This document shows, in pieces, positions 8,960 to 17,074 of a stretch of DNA of 64,000 nucleotides. This stretch comes from UBA8337 sp965221415. Lineage in GTDB: Bacteria > Pseudomonadota > Alphaproteobacteria > RS24. The DNA is taken from the NCBI GenBank assembly GCA_965221415.1, contig OZ244887.1, forward strand, positions 806,001 to 870,000, written 5' to 3'. Position 1 is the stretch's first letter, and every line of letters starts with the position of its first letter. The notes beneath the pieces are model-generated. The model searched no databases. It was given only the letters and a program-made list of their open reading frames with translations, and was not told the origin of the DNA. A program made the position numbers and the translations under genes.

Positions 8960-11938
8960 GTGATTGAAACGCCCGAAAACCCGACTGATACGGAAGACGA
9001 TATTGTCGATGCGCCACAAGCGGATGAGGAAGCTGTGACCGATGAAGAAACGGGCGCGGTTGAAGGCGAAGATGATGAAGGCGGGGGAGATGATATCCCG
9101 CCCAGTGTTGGGTTTGTCGCGGGTGATGATGATGGCGATATCGAATCCGTGAGCATTGAGGAGGAGATGAAAGTCTCCTATCTCGATTACGCGATGAGCG
9201 TGATTGTCTCGCGTGCTTTGCCAGATGTCCGCGATGGGTTGAAGCCGGTGCATCGGCGGATTTTGTTCTCGATGAACGAAAATGGTTATGACTATAACAA
9301 GCCGTATCGCAAATCGGCGCGTGTGGTTGGCGATGTGATTGGTAAATATCACCCGCATGGCGACCAGTCGATATATGATGCGCTGGTGCGCATGGAGCAA
9401 GAGTTTTCGATGCGCCTGCCACTGCTTGATGGGCAGGGTAATTTCGGCTCGGTTGATGGCGACCCGCCGGCTGCGATGCGTTATACCGAGGTGCGCATGG
9501 CCAAGCCAGCGCATGCTTTGTTGGAGGACATCGACAAAGAGACGGTCGATTTTCAAGACAATTATGATAGTTCCGAGCGTGAGCCGATGGTGCTGCCTGC
9601 ACGGTTTCCGAATCTACTGGTCAATGGCGCGAATGGCATCGCGGTTGGGATGGCCACCAATGTGCCGCCGCATAATTTGGGCGAGTTGATTGACGCGACC
9701 CAAGCGATTATCGAAAACGAGGCGTTGACGGAAGACGAATTGCTCGAACTTGTGCCGGGGCCTGACTTCCCGACGGGCGCGTTGATTTTGGGCTATACGG
9801 GGTCGAAATCATCGGTGCAGACGGGGCGTGGGTCGATTATCATGCGGGGTCGGGCGAGCGTCGAGGAAATCCGCAAAGACCGCGAAGCCATCATCATCAC
9901 GGAAATCCCGTATCAGGTGAATAAAGCGTCGATGATTGAGAAAATCGCCGAATTGGTGCGCGATAAGGTCGTTGAAGGCGTGTCTGATTTGCGCGATGAA
10001 AGCGACCGCCATGGGATGCGGGTGGTTGTCGAGTTGAAACGCGATGCTGTCCCCGATGTCGTGCTGAACCAGCTTTATCGCTATTCGCAGCTGCAAACGA
10101 GCTTTGGCGCGAATATGTTGGCGCTGACCAATGGTCGTCCGAAATTGATGAATGTGCGCGAAATGCTGGACGCGTTCATCGCGTTCCGTGTCGAGGTGGT
10201 GACGCGACGCTCGAAGTTTGAGTTGAACAAAGCCCGCGACCGCGCGCATGTGTTGGTCGGTTTGGCGATTGCGGTGTCGAATATTGACGAAGTCATCGCG
10301 CTTATTCGCAAAGCACCCTCGCCGCAAGAGGCGCGTCGCCAGTTGATGGAACGCCAATGGCCGGCTGAATCGGTGGCTGAATTGATACATCTCATCGACG
10401 ACCCGCGCCACCGCGTTGCTGAGGATGGCACATATATTCTGAGCGAAGCGCAAACGCGCGCCATTTTAGAGCTGCGCCTGCAACGTCTCACGGCGATGGG
10501 GCGCGACGAAGTTGGCGATGAGCTTAAAGAACTGGGCGAGCAAATCGCCGATTTGCTGGATATTTTGCGCAGTCGGGCGCGTGTGATGGCGATTATTCAG
10601 GAAGATTTAGCCCTTATGCGCGAAGAGTTTGCTACGCCGCGCCGTTCCGAGTTTATCAATGATGATGGCGAAGTCGACGACGAGTCCCTCATTCCGCAAG
10701 AGGACATGGTCGTGACGGTCAGCCATACGGGCTATATTAAGCGCGTGCCGCTTTCGACATATCGCGCACAGCGTCGCGGCGGCAAGGGTCGCTCGGGCAT
10801 GTCAACCAAGGACGAAGATTTCGTCTCGCGCATATTTGTCGCCAATACGCATCAGCCCGTTCTGTTTTTCTCGACGACCGGCATGGTGTATAAAATGAAA
10901 GTGTGGAAACTGCCCGTTGGCAGTCCGCAATCGAAAGGCAAGGCGCTGGTCAATCTGCTGCCGCTCGATACAGACGAGACCATCGCCGATATTATGGCAT
11001 TGCCGCAAGACGAAGAAAGCTGGGTTGATTTACACGTTATGTTTGCCACCAGTTTCGGCAATGTGCGGCGCAATGATTTATCCGATTTCGTGACCATCAA
11101 TCGCAATGGTAAAATCGCCATGAAACCCGATGAGGGCGAACGCATTATTGGTGTCGAAACCTGCAATGAAAGCGATGATGTGCTGCTCACCAGTTCAAGC
11201 GGACGGGCTATTCGGTTTCCGGTCGAAAAAGTACGCGTCTTTCGCAGTCGTAACTCTAACGGCGTGCGGGGCATTCGCCTCGATGAGGGCGCGAGCGTTA
11301 TTTCGCTGGCTATTCTGCGCGGCAGCGATGCCTCACCCGCCGAGCGCACGACCTATCTAAAGCAGGCGGCGGCCATTCGCCGTGCGGCATCGGGCGATGC
11401 GGAAGATGTTGCTGAAACAACTGCCGAAGAAGCATCCGAGGAAGCAGAAGAAGCCGTCTCCCTATCGCCAGAGCGTTACGCCGAGATGGGTGCCAATGAG
11501 CAATTTATTCTGGCAGTCAGCGAAAATGGTTTCGGCAAACGCTCATCGGCTTATGAGTATCGCGTGTCGGGGCGCGGCGGCAAGGGGATTATCGCGATGA
11601 CCGTGACCGAGCGCAATGGTCAGCTATTGGCGGCGTTCCCCGTTGAGGAAACCGACCAGATTATGCTGGTGACGGATGGCGGCACGCTTATTCGATGCCC
11701 GATTAACGGCATCCGCATTGCGGGGCGCAACACACAAGGGGTGACGATATTCAAGACCGAAGAGGACGCGAAAGTCGTGTCGGTCGCGCATTTAGGCGAT
11801 GCATCAGATGATGACGAAGAGGGTGAAGATGATGTGGAGGGCGCGATAGAAGATGACGCGCCTGCTGAAACCCAAGAAGAAGCACCAGATGAAGAGCCAG
11901 ATACTGATAAGCCAAATGACACTGATAAGGAGGACTAG
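8960..11938 (+). CDS. gyrA: DNA gyrase subunit A
   Basis: GyrA is the breakage-reunion subunit of gyrase, which introduces negative supercoils. Of 992 residues, the core begins near IEEEMKVSYLDYAMSVIVSRALPDVRDG-type sequence; the catalytic tyrosine is Tyr175 in AAMRYTEVRM, and the GyrA box QRRGGKG is present in the C-terminal pinwheel domain. Two oddities: a very acidic extension of about 65 residues precedes the normal start, and an acidic tail of about 45 residues follows the core. The start chosen is GTG at 8960; the first Met codons downstream lie inside the conserved core, which supports the extension being translated. It is only 3 bp from coaD. Confidence 0.96.
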   Translation: MIETPENPTDTEDDIVDAPQADEEAVTDEETGAVEGEDDEGGGDDIPPSVGFVAGDDDGDIESVSIEEEMKVSYLDYAMSVIVSRALPDVRDGLKPVHRRILFSMNENGYDYNKPYRKSARVVGDVIGKYHPHGDQSIYDALVRMEQEFSMRLPLLDGQGNFGSVDGDPPAAMRYTEVRMAKPAHALLEDIDKETVDFQDNYDSSEREPMVLPARFPNLLVNGANGIAVGMATNVPPHNLGELIDATQAIIENEALTEDELLELVPGPDFPTGALILGYTGSKSSVQTGRGSIIMRGRASVEEIRKDREAIIITEIPYQVNKASMIEKIAELVRDKVVEGVSDLRDESDRHGMRVVVELKRDAVPDVVLNQLYRYSQLQTSFGANMLALTNGRPKLMNVREMLDAFIAFRVEVVTRRSKFELNKARDRAHVLVGLAIAVSNIDEVIALIRKAPSPQEARRQLMERQWPAESVAELIHLIDDPRHRVAEDGTYILSEAQTRAILELRLQRLTAMGRDEVGDELKELGEQIADLLDILRSRARVMAIIQEDLALMREEFATPRRSEFINDDGEVDDESLIPQEDMVVTVSHTGYIKRVPLSTYRAQRRGGKGRSGMSTKDEDFVSRIFVANTHQPVLFFSTTGMVYKMKVWKLPVGSPQSKGKALVNLLPLDTDETIADIMALPQDEESWVDLHVMFATSFGNVRRNDLSDFVTINRNGKIAMKPDEGERIIGVETCNESDDVLLTSSSGRAIRFPVEKVRVFRSRNSNGVRGIRLDEGASVISLAILRGSDASPAERTTYLKQAAAIRRAASGDAEDVAETTAEEASEEAEEAVSLSPERYAEMGANEQFILAVSENGFGKRSSAYEYRVSGRGGKGIIAMTVTERNGQLLAAFPVEETDQIMLVTDGGTLIRCPINGIRIAGRNTQGVTIFKTEEDAKVVSVAHLGDASDDDEEGEDDVEGAIEDDAPAETQEEAPDEEPDTDKPNDTDKED

Positions 11939-11941
11939 ATA

Positions 11942-12418
11942 ATGCGTGTTGGTCTCTATCCGGGTAGTTTTGACCCGATAACCAATGGTCATATTGATAT
12001 TATCACGCGCGCGCTGAGCCTCGTCGATAAGCTTATCGTTGCGGTCGGGGTGAGCGCGACGAAAACGCCGCTTTTCAGCTTTGAGCAGCGCCAACGCATG
12101 TTGGAGTCCGAAATTGCGCCTCTGGCCAAGAAAATGGGCGTTGAGATGCAGGTGATTAGCTTTCAGGAGCTTTTGGTGGATGTGGCGCAAGCGCAAGGCG
12201 CGCAGGTGATTATTCGGGGTCTGCGCGATGGCGGCGATTATGCGTATGAGGCGCAAATGACCGCGATGAACCGCGCGATGGCACCTGATATCGAGACGGT
12301 GTTTCTGGCGGCATCGCCAGAGACCAGCTTTATTTCTTCGACTTTGGTGCGCCAAATCCTCTCAATGGGGGGCGATATCAGCCCATTTGTGCCGAAATGT
12401 GTTTTAGATGAAGTTTAA
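11942..12418 (+). CDS. coaD: Phosphopantetheine adenylyltransferase
   Basis: CoaD adenylates 4'-phosphopantetheine to dephospho-CoA, the penultimate step of coenzyme A synthesis. The 158-residue protein begins with the nucleotidyltransferase motif GSFDPITNGHIDII (8-21, TxGH type) and contains IIRGLRDGGDYAYEAQM and the C-terminal ISSTLVRQI motif. All are diagnostic and the length is normal. It starts 3 bp after gyrA, with the purine-rich AAGGAGG at the gyrA end serving as ribosome site. Confidence 0.97.
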   Translation: MRVGLYPGSFDPITNGHIDIITRALSLVDKLIVAVGVSATKTPLFSFEQRQRMLESEIAPLAKKMGVEMQVISFQELLVDVAQAQGAQVIIRGLRDGGDYAYEAQMTAMNRAMAPDIETVFLAASPETSFISSTLVRQILSMGGDISPFVPKCVLDEV

Positions 12419-12446
12419 TTAAAACAATCACTTAAATGGAGGTCGC

Positions 12447-12956
12447 ATGCGTTACTTAGTTGCCCTGAGCGTGATGTTTGCCCTGAGCGTGACACACGCC
12501 GCAAGTCAGGAGACGATTATGTTGATGAAGTTGAAAAGCGGCACTGTGAAGATTGCGCTGCGCGAGGATTTAGCCCCGCGCCATGTCGAGCGCATCAAAA
12601 CGCTTGTGGGTGAGAAGTTTTACGATGGGATTGTGTTTCATCGTGTGATTGGTGGCTTTATGGCGCAAACGGGCGACCCAACGGGCACAGGCACGGGCGG
12701 CTCGGATTATCCCGATTTGCGCGCTGAGTTTTCCGATGAGCCCTTTCGGCGCGGCACGTTAGGCATGGCGCGGTCGCGGCATCCTGATAGTGCGAATAGT
12801 CAGTTTTTCATCTGTTTTGACGATGCCTCGTGGTTGGATGGCCAATATACGGTGATTGGCGCGGTTGTGGATGGCATGGAACATGTCGATGCGTTGGCGG
12901 AGGGCGAGCCGCCCGCCAATCCCGACAAGATGATTTCACTGCGTCTAAAGGATTAA
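12447..12956 (+). CDS. Cyclophilin-type peptidyl-prolyl cis-trans isomerase, exported
   Basis: A 169-residue cyclophilin that catalyses proline isomerisation during folding. The N-terminus is a signal peptide (MRYLVALSVMFALSVTHA, probable cleavage after Ala18 or nearby), so the enzyme should act in the periplasm. Cyclophilin core motifs are intact: FHRVIGGFMAQTGDPTGTG contains the active-site Phe-His-Arg and Gln, followed by GMARSRHPDSANSQFFICF and WLDGQYTVIG. GGAGG (12438-12442) precedes the ATG. It sits between coaD and queA in one plus-strand run. Confidence 0.93.
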   Translation: MRYLVALSVMFALSVTHAASQETIMLMKLKSGTVKIALREDLAPRHVERIKTLVGEKFYDGIVFHRVIGGFMAQTGDPTGTGTGGSDYPDLRAEFSDEPFRRGTLGMARSRHPDSANSQFFICFDDASWLDGQYTVIGAVVDGMEHVDALAEGEPPANPDKMISLRLKD

Positions 12957-12963
12957 GCGTGCG

Positions 12964-14022
12964 ATGCGGGTCGGTGATTTTGATTTTGACCTGCCCGAAC
13001 GCCTTATTGCGCTAAGGCCTGCGCAGCCCCGCGATGCGGCGCGCTTGCTGCATATTCCGACGAATGGTGGATTTGGCGATTACATTATGCGCGATTTGCC
13101 TGATTTCCTGCGTGCGGGCGATGCGCTCGTGGTCAATGTGACCAAAGTGATACCAGCGCGATTGGTGGGGGTGCGAAAGCGCGACACCAACACAGGGAGT
13201 GCGGGCGCGAAAATCGAGGTCACGCTGACCGAACGATTGGGGTCCGTCGAATGGGCGTGTTTTTTAAAGCCCGCCAAACGCGTACAAGATGGCGATGTTA
13301 TCGATTTTGATGGGGTCATCGCGCATGTGGGGGGTCGCAAAGAAGGTGAGGCGACGCTCAGTTTTGATATTGCGCCTGAGACGATGGAAACCACTTTGGC
13401 GACGCTCGGGACGATGCCGTTGCCGCCCTATATTGCGGGCAAGCGCGCGCCCGATGCGCAAGATAATGATGATTACCAGACGCTATTTGCACGTGAGGCG
13501 GGTGCGATTGCCGCGCCCACGGCGGGGTTGCATTTTACGCCCGATTTGGTCGCCAGACTTAAAGACCGAGGGGTGCAGTTTCACGAAGTGACGCTGCATG
13601 TCGGGGCGGGGACGTTTCTGCCCGTGAAAGTCGATGATATTGCGGCGCATAAAATGCACGGCGAGTGGGGGCAGATATCTGTGCAAACGGCGGCGGCGTT
13701 GAACGAGATAAAAGCAAAAAGCGGGCGCATTGTGTGCGTTGGCACGACATCGTTGCGTTTGTTGGAAAGCGCCACCGATGCCGACGGGTGCGTGCGGCCC
13801 TTTGAGGGCATGACGGATATTTTTATCACGCCCGGCTATCGGTTTCGCGCGGTTGATATGTTGCTGACTAATTTTCATTTGCCGCGCTCGACATTGTTTA
13901 TGTTGGTGTCGGCCTTTGCGGGCTATGACCGCATGAGGGCGGCTTATGCGCACGCGATTGCTGACGGCTATCGGTTTTACTCGTATGGTGATGGCAGTCT
14001 ATTGGAGAGGGCAGACGAATGA
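12964..14022 (+). CDS. queA: S-adenosylmethionine:tRNA ribosyltransferase-isomerase QueA
   Basis: QueA transfers and isomerises the ribosyl group of SAM onto preQ1 in tRNA, giving epoxyqueuosine. The 352-residue protein has the family start FDLPERLIALRPAQPRDAARLL, the conserved GALHFT-like section AAPTAGLHFTPDLV, and the C-terminal TNFHLPRSTLFMLVSAFAG motif. The AAAGGA at 12947-12952, inside the end of the preceding gene, is the likely ribosome site. Its TGA overlaps the ATG of tgt (ATGA), coupling two steps of the same tRNA modification pathway. Confidence 0.97.
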   Translation: MRVGDFDFDLPERLIALRPAQPRDAARLLHIPTNGGFGDYIMRDLPDFLRAGDALVVNVTKVIPARLVGVRKRDTNTGSAGAKIEVTLTERLGSVEWACFLKPAKRVQDGDVIDFDGVIAHVGGRKEGEATLSFDIAPETMETTLATLGTMPLPPYIAGKRAPDAQDNDDYQTLFAREAGAIAAPTAGLHFTPDLVARLKDRGVQFHEVTLHVGAGTFLPVKVDDIAAHKMHGEWGQISVQTAAALNEIKAKSGRIVCVGTTSLRLLESATDADGCVRPFEGMTDIFITPGYRFRAVDMLLTNFHLPRSTLFMLVSAFAGYDRMRAAYAHAIADGYRFYSYGDGSLLERADE

Positions 14023-15155
14023 AGTTTACGCTTCAGGCAACAGATGGTACGGCGCGGCGCGGCACGATAGAAACGCCGCGTGGTGATATCCGCACGCCGG
14101 CCTTTATGCCAGTCGGCACGGCGGCGACGGTAAAGGCGATGTATCCTGACCAAGTGCGCGCGCTCGGCTCGGATATTGTGCTTGGCAATACATATCATTT
14201 GATGCTGCGCCCGGGGGCGGAGGAAGTCGCCGCCCTTGGGGGCTTGCAAAAATTCATGCAATGGGACGGGCCGATTTTAACCGATAGCGGCGGCTTTCAA
14301 GTCATGTCGCTGTCGAAGCTCGCGAAAATGACAGAAAAGGGCGTGCGGTTTCAAAGCCATATCGATGGAAAAAACTTTATGCTCACGCCTGAGCGCAGCG
14401 TCGAAATCCAGACTTTGCTCGGCGCGAATATTCGCATGGTTCTGGATGAATGCACGCCGTTTCCCGCGACCCACGCGCAGGCGGAAAAGTCGATGCATTT
14501 GTCGATGCGCTGGGCGGGGCGTTCTAAGGCGGCGTTTCAGCAGCATGATGCGGGCGCGGGCGATGCGCTATTCGGTATTGTGCAAGGGGGGGTGTATGAG
14601 GATTTGCGTCATCAAAGCGCGGCTGAACTCGCCCAAATCGGGTTTGATGGCTATGCGGTGGGCGGGTTGGCGGTCGGCGAGGGGCAAGAGATGATGCTGA
14701 AAGTGCTAGATTTCACCACGCCTGCGCTGCCGCAGGAATGTCCGCGTTATTTGATGGGGGTTGGCACGCCCGATGATTTGGTCGAGGCGGTGGCGCGTGG
14801 CATTGATATGTTCGATTGTGTGATGCCGACCCGTGCGGGTCGCCACGGCACGGCTTATACATGGCGCGGCAAGGTCAATATTCGCAATGCGCGCCACGCG
14901 AACGACCCGCGCCCGCTCGACGAGACCAGCGATTGCCCCGCAAGCCATCAATATGCCCGCGCTTATTTGCACCATTTACATCGCTGTGACGAATATCTCG
15001 GCGCGATGCTGTTGAGCTGGCACAATCTGGCGTTTTATCAGGAGCTGATGGCGGCGATACGCCAGAGTATCGAAGAGGGGCGGTTTGAGGATTTTCGGGT
15101 TGATTTCAAACAGCGTCAGGCGCAAGGCGATATTGCTGTCTACGCAAAAGCGTGA
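14019..15155 (+). CDS. tgt: Queuine tRNA-ribosyltransferase (tRNA-guanine transglycosylase)
   Basis: Tgt exchanges guanine-34 for preQ1 in GUN-anticodon tRNAs. The 378-residue protein carries Asp89 in TDSGGFQVMSL and the nucleophile Asp266 in FDCVMPTRAGRHG, so the catalytic pair is intact. The C-terminal zinc site is not: where E. coli has Cys302-x-Cys304-x2-Cys307, this protein reads Ser304-Asp-Cys306-Pro-Ala-Ser309, losing two of three cysteines. The following RAYLHHL keeps the histidine region. Whether this is common in close relatives cannot be judged here. Its start overlaps the queA stop by 4 bp; the convergent thioesterase ends 6 bp away. Confidence 0.95.
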   Translation: MKFTLQATDGTARRGTIETPRGDIRTPAFMPVGTAATVKAMYPDQVRALGSDIVLGNTYHLMLRPGAEEVAALGGLQKFMQWDGPILTDSGGFQVMSLSKLAKMTEKGVRFQSHIDGKNFMLTPERSVEIQTLLGANIRMVLDECTPFPATHAQAEKSMHLSMRWAGRSKAAFQQHDAGAGDALFGIVQGGVYEDLRHQSAAELAQIGFDGYAVGGLAVGEGQEMMLKVLDFTTPALPQECPRYLMGVGTPDDLVEAVARGIDMFDCVMPTRAGRHGTAYTWRGKVNIRNARHANDPRPLDETSDCPASHQYARAYLHHLHRCDEYLGAMLLSWHNLAFYQELMAAIRQSIEEGRFEDFRVDFKQRQAQGDIAVYAKA

Positions 15156-15161
15156 ACGGCT

Positions 15162-15590
15162 TTATGATTTTTTGGTTTTCTTGAGAATGCCCGTAAAAGT
15201 GCTTAACACGGTGTCATCGGTGTAAATCTGTCCGCGCACAAAAACCAGACTGCGCGTGTTACGCGTGACTTCGCCATCGGCATAGACAATCTCGCCAATC
15301 GGGGCAGCACCCGATAGAAAATCGGTCTGGCACGAAAGCGTGACCGCATATTGGTCGAGCAATTCAGTATGGGCAATCGTAAACAGAGCGTAATCGGCAA
15401 AAACCATCTGCATGCCGCCATGCATAAAACCCGCGCCATTCATATGTCGTTCCTGACACAAAAAGGCCGATAAATGTTTGCCGCCCTCATGGTCAAGCTT
15501 CATAAAAAACGGGCCAGAGTAATCTTCATAGGGGTCGTTGCCATCGCCCCATGTTTCCCAGCCTGCAAGTTGCTTTGGAGGTGTTGCCAT
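15162..15590 (-). CDS. Hot-dog fold thioesterase (PaaI/YdiI-like)
   Basis: A 142-residue single-domain hot-dog protein of the acyl-CoA thioesterase type. The motif NGAGFMHGGMQMVFADYAL resembles the family's active-site helix (HGG followed by an acidic residue), with beta strands around VTLSCQTDFLSGA and TRSLVFVRGQIYT. The acyl substrate cannot be told from sequence. AGAGG overlapping the phoU stop codon is its ribosome site, and only 8 bp separate the two genes, so it probably forms the last gene of the pst-phoU operon. A link to phosphate metabolism is not known for the family. Confidence 0.8.
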   Translation of the reverse strand: MATPPKQLAGWETWGDGNDPYEDYSGPFFMKLDHEGGKHLSAFLCQERHMNGAGFMHGGMQMVFADYALFTIAHTELLDQYAVTLSCQTDFLSGAAPIGEIVYADGEVTRNTRSLVFVRGQIYTDDTVLSTFTGILKKTKKS

Positions 15591-15598
15591 AATTGCCT

Positions 15599-16303
15599 CT
15601 ACTTTGCACCGCTCGTTGTCAGGTCGGCCTTGGGACGCTCATCGCTTGGCAATGTGCCGTGGACGAGAAAATAAACCTGCTCGGAAATATTGGTGGTGTG
15701 GTCGCCGATGCGCTCGATATTTTTGGCGATAAACAAAAAATGCGAACTCACCGCAGCATGTTCGCTATTATGCGAGATAATCTCAAGCAATTCGCCATAA
15801 AGGCTCGTGTGCATCTGGTCGACTTCTTGGTCGCGGTCCCACACATCCATGGCCAAATCGGCATTGCCCGTCGCATAGGCATCGAGTGCCTGATTGAGCA
15901 TTTCCTGCACCAGTCCCGCCATGCGCGTGAGGCTGATATTGTCGGCGCGATTTTGCTCGGTCTCGATAATCACCTTGGCGCGTTTGGCGATATTCTTGGC
16001 GTAATCGCCGATGCGCTCCAGCACCGCGCCGGTTTTTAACGCTGCGATGATGCGGCGCAAATCGCCTGCCATGGGCGAACGGGTCGCGATAATCTCGATG
16101 GCGCGTTCATTGAGTTGAAACTCTAAGGCATCAAGCTCTTTGTCCTTTTTGATGATGGCCGCAATCGGTGCGACATTGCGGGTCTCAAGAGCCTCAATGG
16201 CGGCTGCGAATTGTTGCTCGGCCATGGCACCCAATTGTGCGGTAAGGCTATTGAGGTCTGCCAAGTCGCGGTCATATGCCGATACGATATGTTGTTCTTC
16301 CAT
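15599..16303 (-). CDS. phoU: Phosphate-specific transport regulator PhoU
   Basis: PhoU is a cytoplasmic helical protein that connects the Pst transporter to the PhoR sensor and limits phosphate uptake. The 234-residue protein shows the duplicated PhoU three-helix domain, with the metal-cluster-type sequences ERIGDYAKNIAKRAK (first repeat) and ERIGDHTTNISEQVYFLVHG (second repeat). The reading frame is open further upstream, but the start chosen is the ATG at 16301-16303, which overlaps the pstB stop in TAATG and gives a normal length. No phoB or phoR gene is in the window. Confidence 0.96.
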   Translation of the reverse strand: MEEQHIVSAYDRDLADLNSLTAQLGAMAEQQFAAAIEALETRNVAPIAAIIKKDKELDALEFQLNERAIEIIATRSPMAGDLRRIIAALKTGAVLERIGDYAKNIAKRAKVIIETEQNRADNISLTRMAGLVQEMLNQALDAYATGNADLAMDVWDRDQEVDQMHTSLYGELLEIISHNSEHAAVSSHFLFIAKNIERIGDHTTNISEQVYFLVHGTLPSDERPKADLTTSGAK

Positions 16304-17073
16304 TAGCCAATCTTCCCTGAAATATAGGCTTCGGTCTGCGTATTTTGCGGATTGGTAAAAATCCCTTGCGTCGCCCCATGCTCGACAATATTGCCAAGGT
16401 GAAAATACGCCGTACGTTGCGAAATACGCGCCGCCTGTTGCATCGAATGGGTGACAATAACAATCGTGTAATTTTGACGCAACTCCTCCATCAATTCTTC
16501 GATGATGGCGGTGGCAATCGGGTCGAGCGCTGAGCATGGCTCGTCCATCAGCACCACATCGGGGCTGACGGCAATCGCCCGCGCGATACACAGACGCTGC
16601 TGTTGCCCGCCCGAAAGGCTCGTGCCACTGGCGAGCAAACGGTCGCAGACTTCTTCCCACAGGCCAGCGCGTTTCAAGCTGGTTTCGACCATATGGTCAA
16701 GCTCGTCGCGGCTTTGCGCAAGGCCATGAATACGCGGCCCGTAAGCGACATTATCGTAAATCGATTTCGGAAACGGGTTAGGCTTTTGAAACACCATGCC
16801 GATGCGCGCGCGCAATTCGACAACATCGATGCTGCCGCTGTAAATATCTTCGTCATCGATAAACACATGGCCGCCAATGCGACAGCCTTCAATCACATCA
16901 TTCATGCGATTAATGCACCGCAAGAAAGTCGATTTTCCGCACCCGCTCGGGCCGATTAAAGCGGTGACTTCATGCGCGTTTAAATCCAAATCAATGCCGT
17001 GCAAAGCCTGCGCCTCGCCATAATGAACGGTCACACCGCGTGCCTTGATTTTTATGTCAGCTTGGTCGTTCAT
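16303..17073 (-). CDS. pstB: Phosphate ABC transporter ATP-binding protein PstB
   Basis: PstB is the ATPase of the high-affinity phosphate importer. The 256-residue protein has Walker A GPSGCGKST (41-49), the PstB-specific segment FQKPNPFPKSIYDNVAYG, signature LSGGQQQR, and Walker B VVLMDEPCSALDP. A longer frame begins at 17121, but that would overlap pstA; the ATG at 17071-17073 gives MNDQADIK and stands one base after the pstA stop, the tight spacing expected in this operon. Confidence 0.97.
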   Translation of the reverse strand: MNDQADIKIKARGVTVHYGEAQALHGIDLDLNAHEVTALIGPSGCGKSTFLRCINRMNDVIEGCRIGGHVFIDDEDIYSGSIDVVELRARIGMVFQKPNPFPKSIYDNVAYGPRIHGLAQSRDELDHMVETSLKRAGLWEEVCDRLLASGTSLSGGQQQRLCIARAIAVSPDVVLMDEPCSALDPIATAIIEELMEELRQNYTIVIVTHSMQQAARISQRTAYFHLGNIVEHGATQGIFTNPQNTQTEAYISGKIG

Positions 17074-17074
17074 T

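Noticed and set aside
15599..16660. Longer version of the phoU frame
   Set aside because: The extra N-terminal part is a shadow of pstB; ATG 16303 gives normal PhoU.
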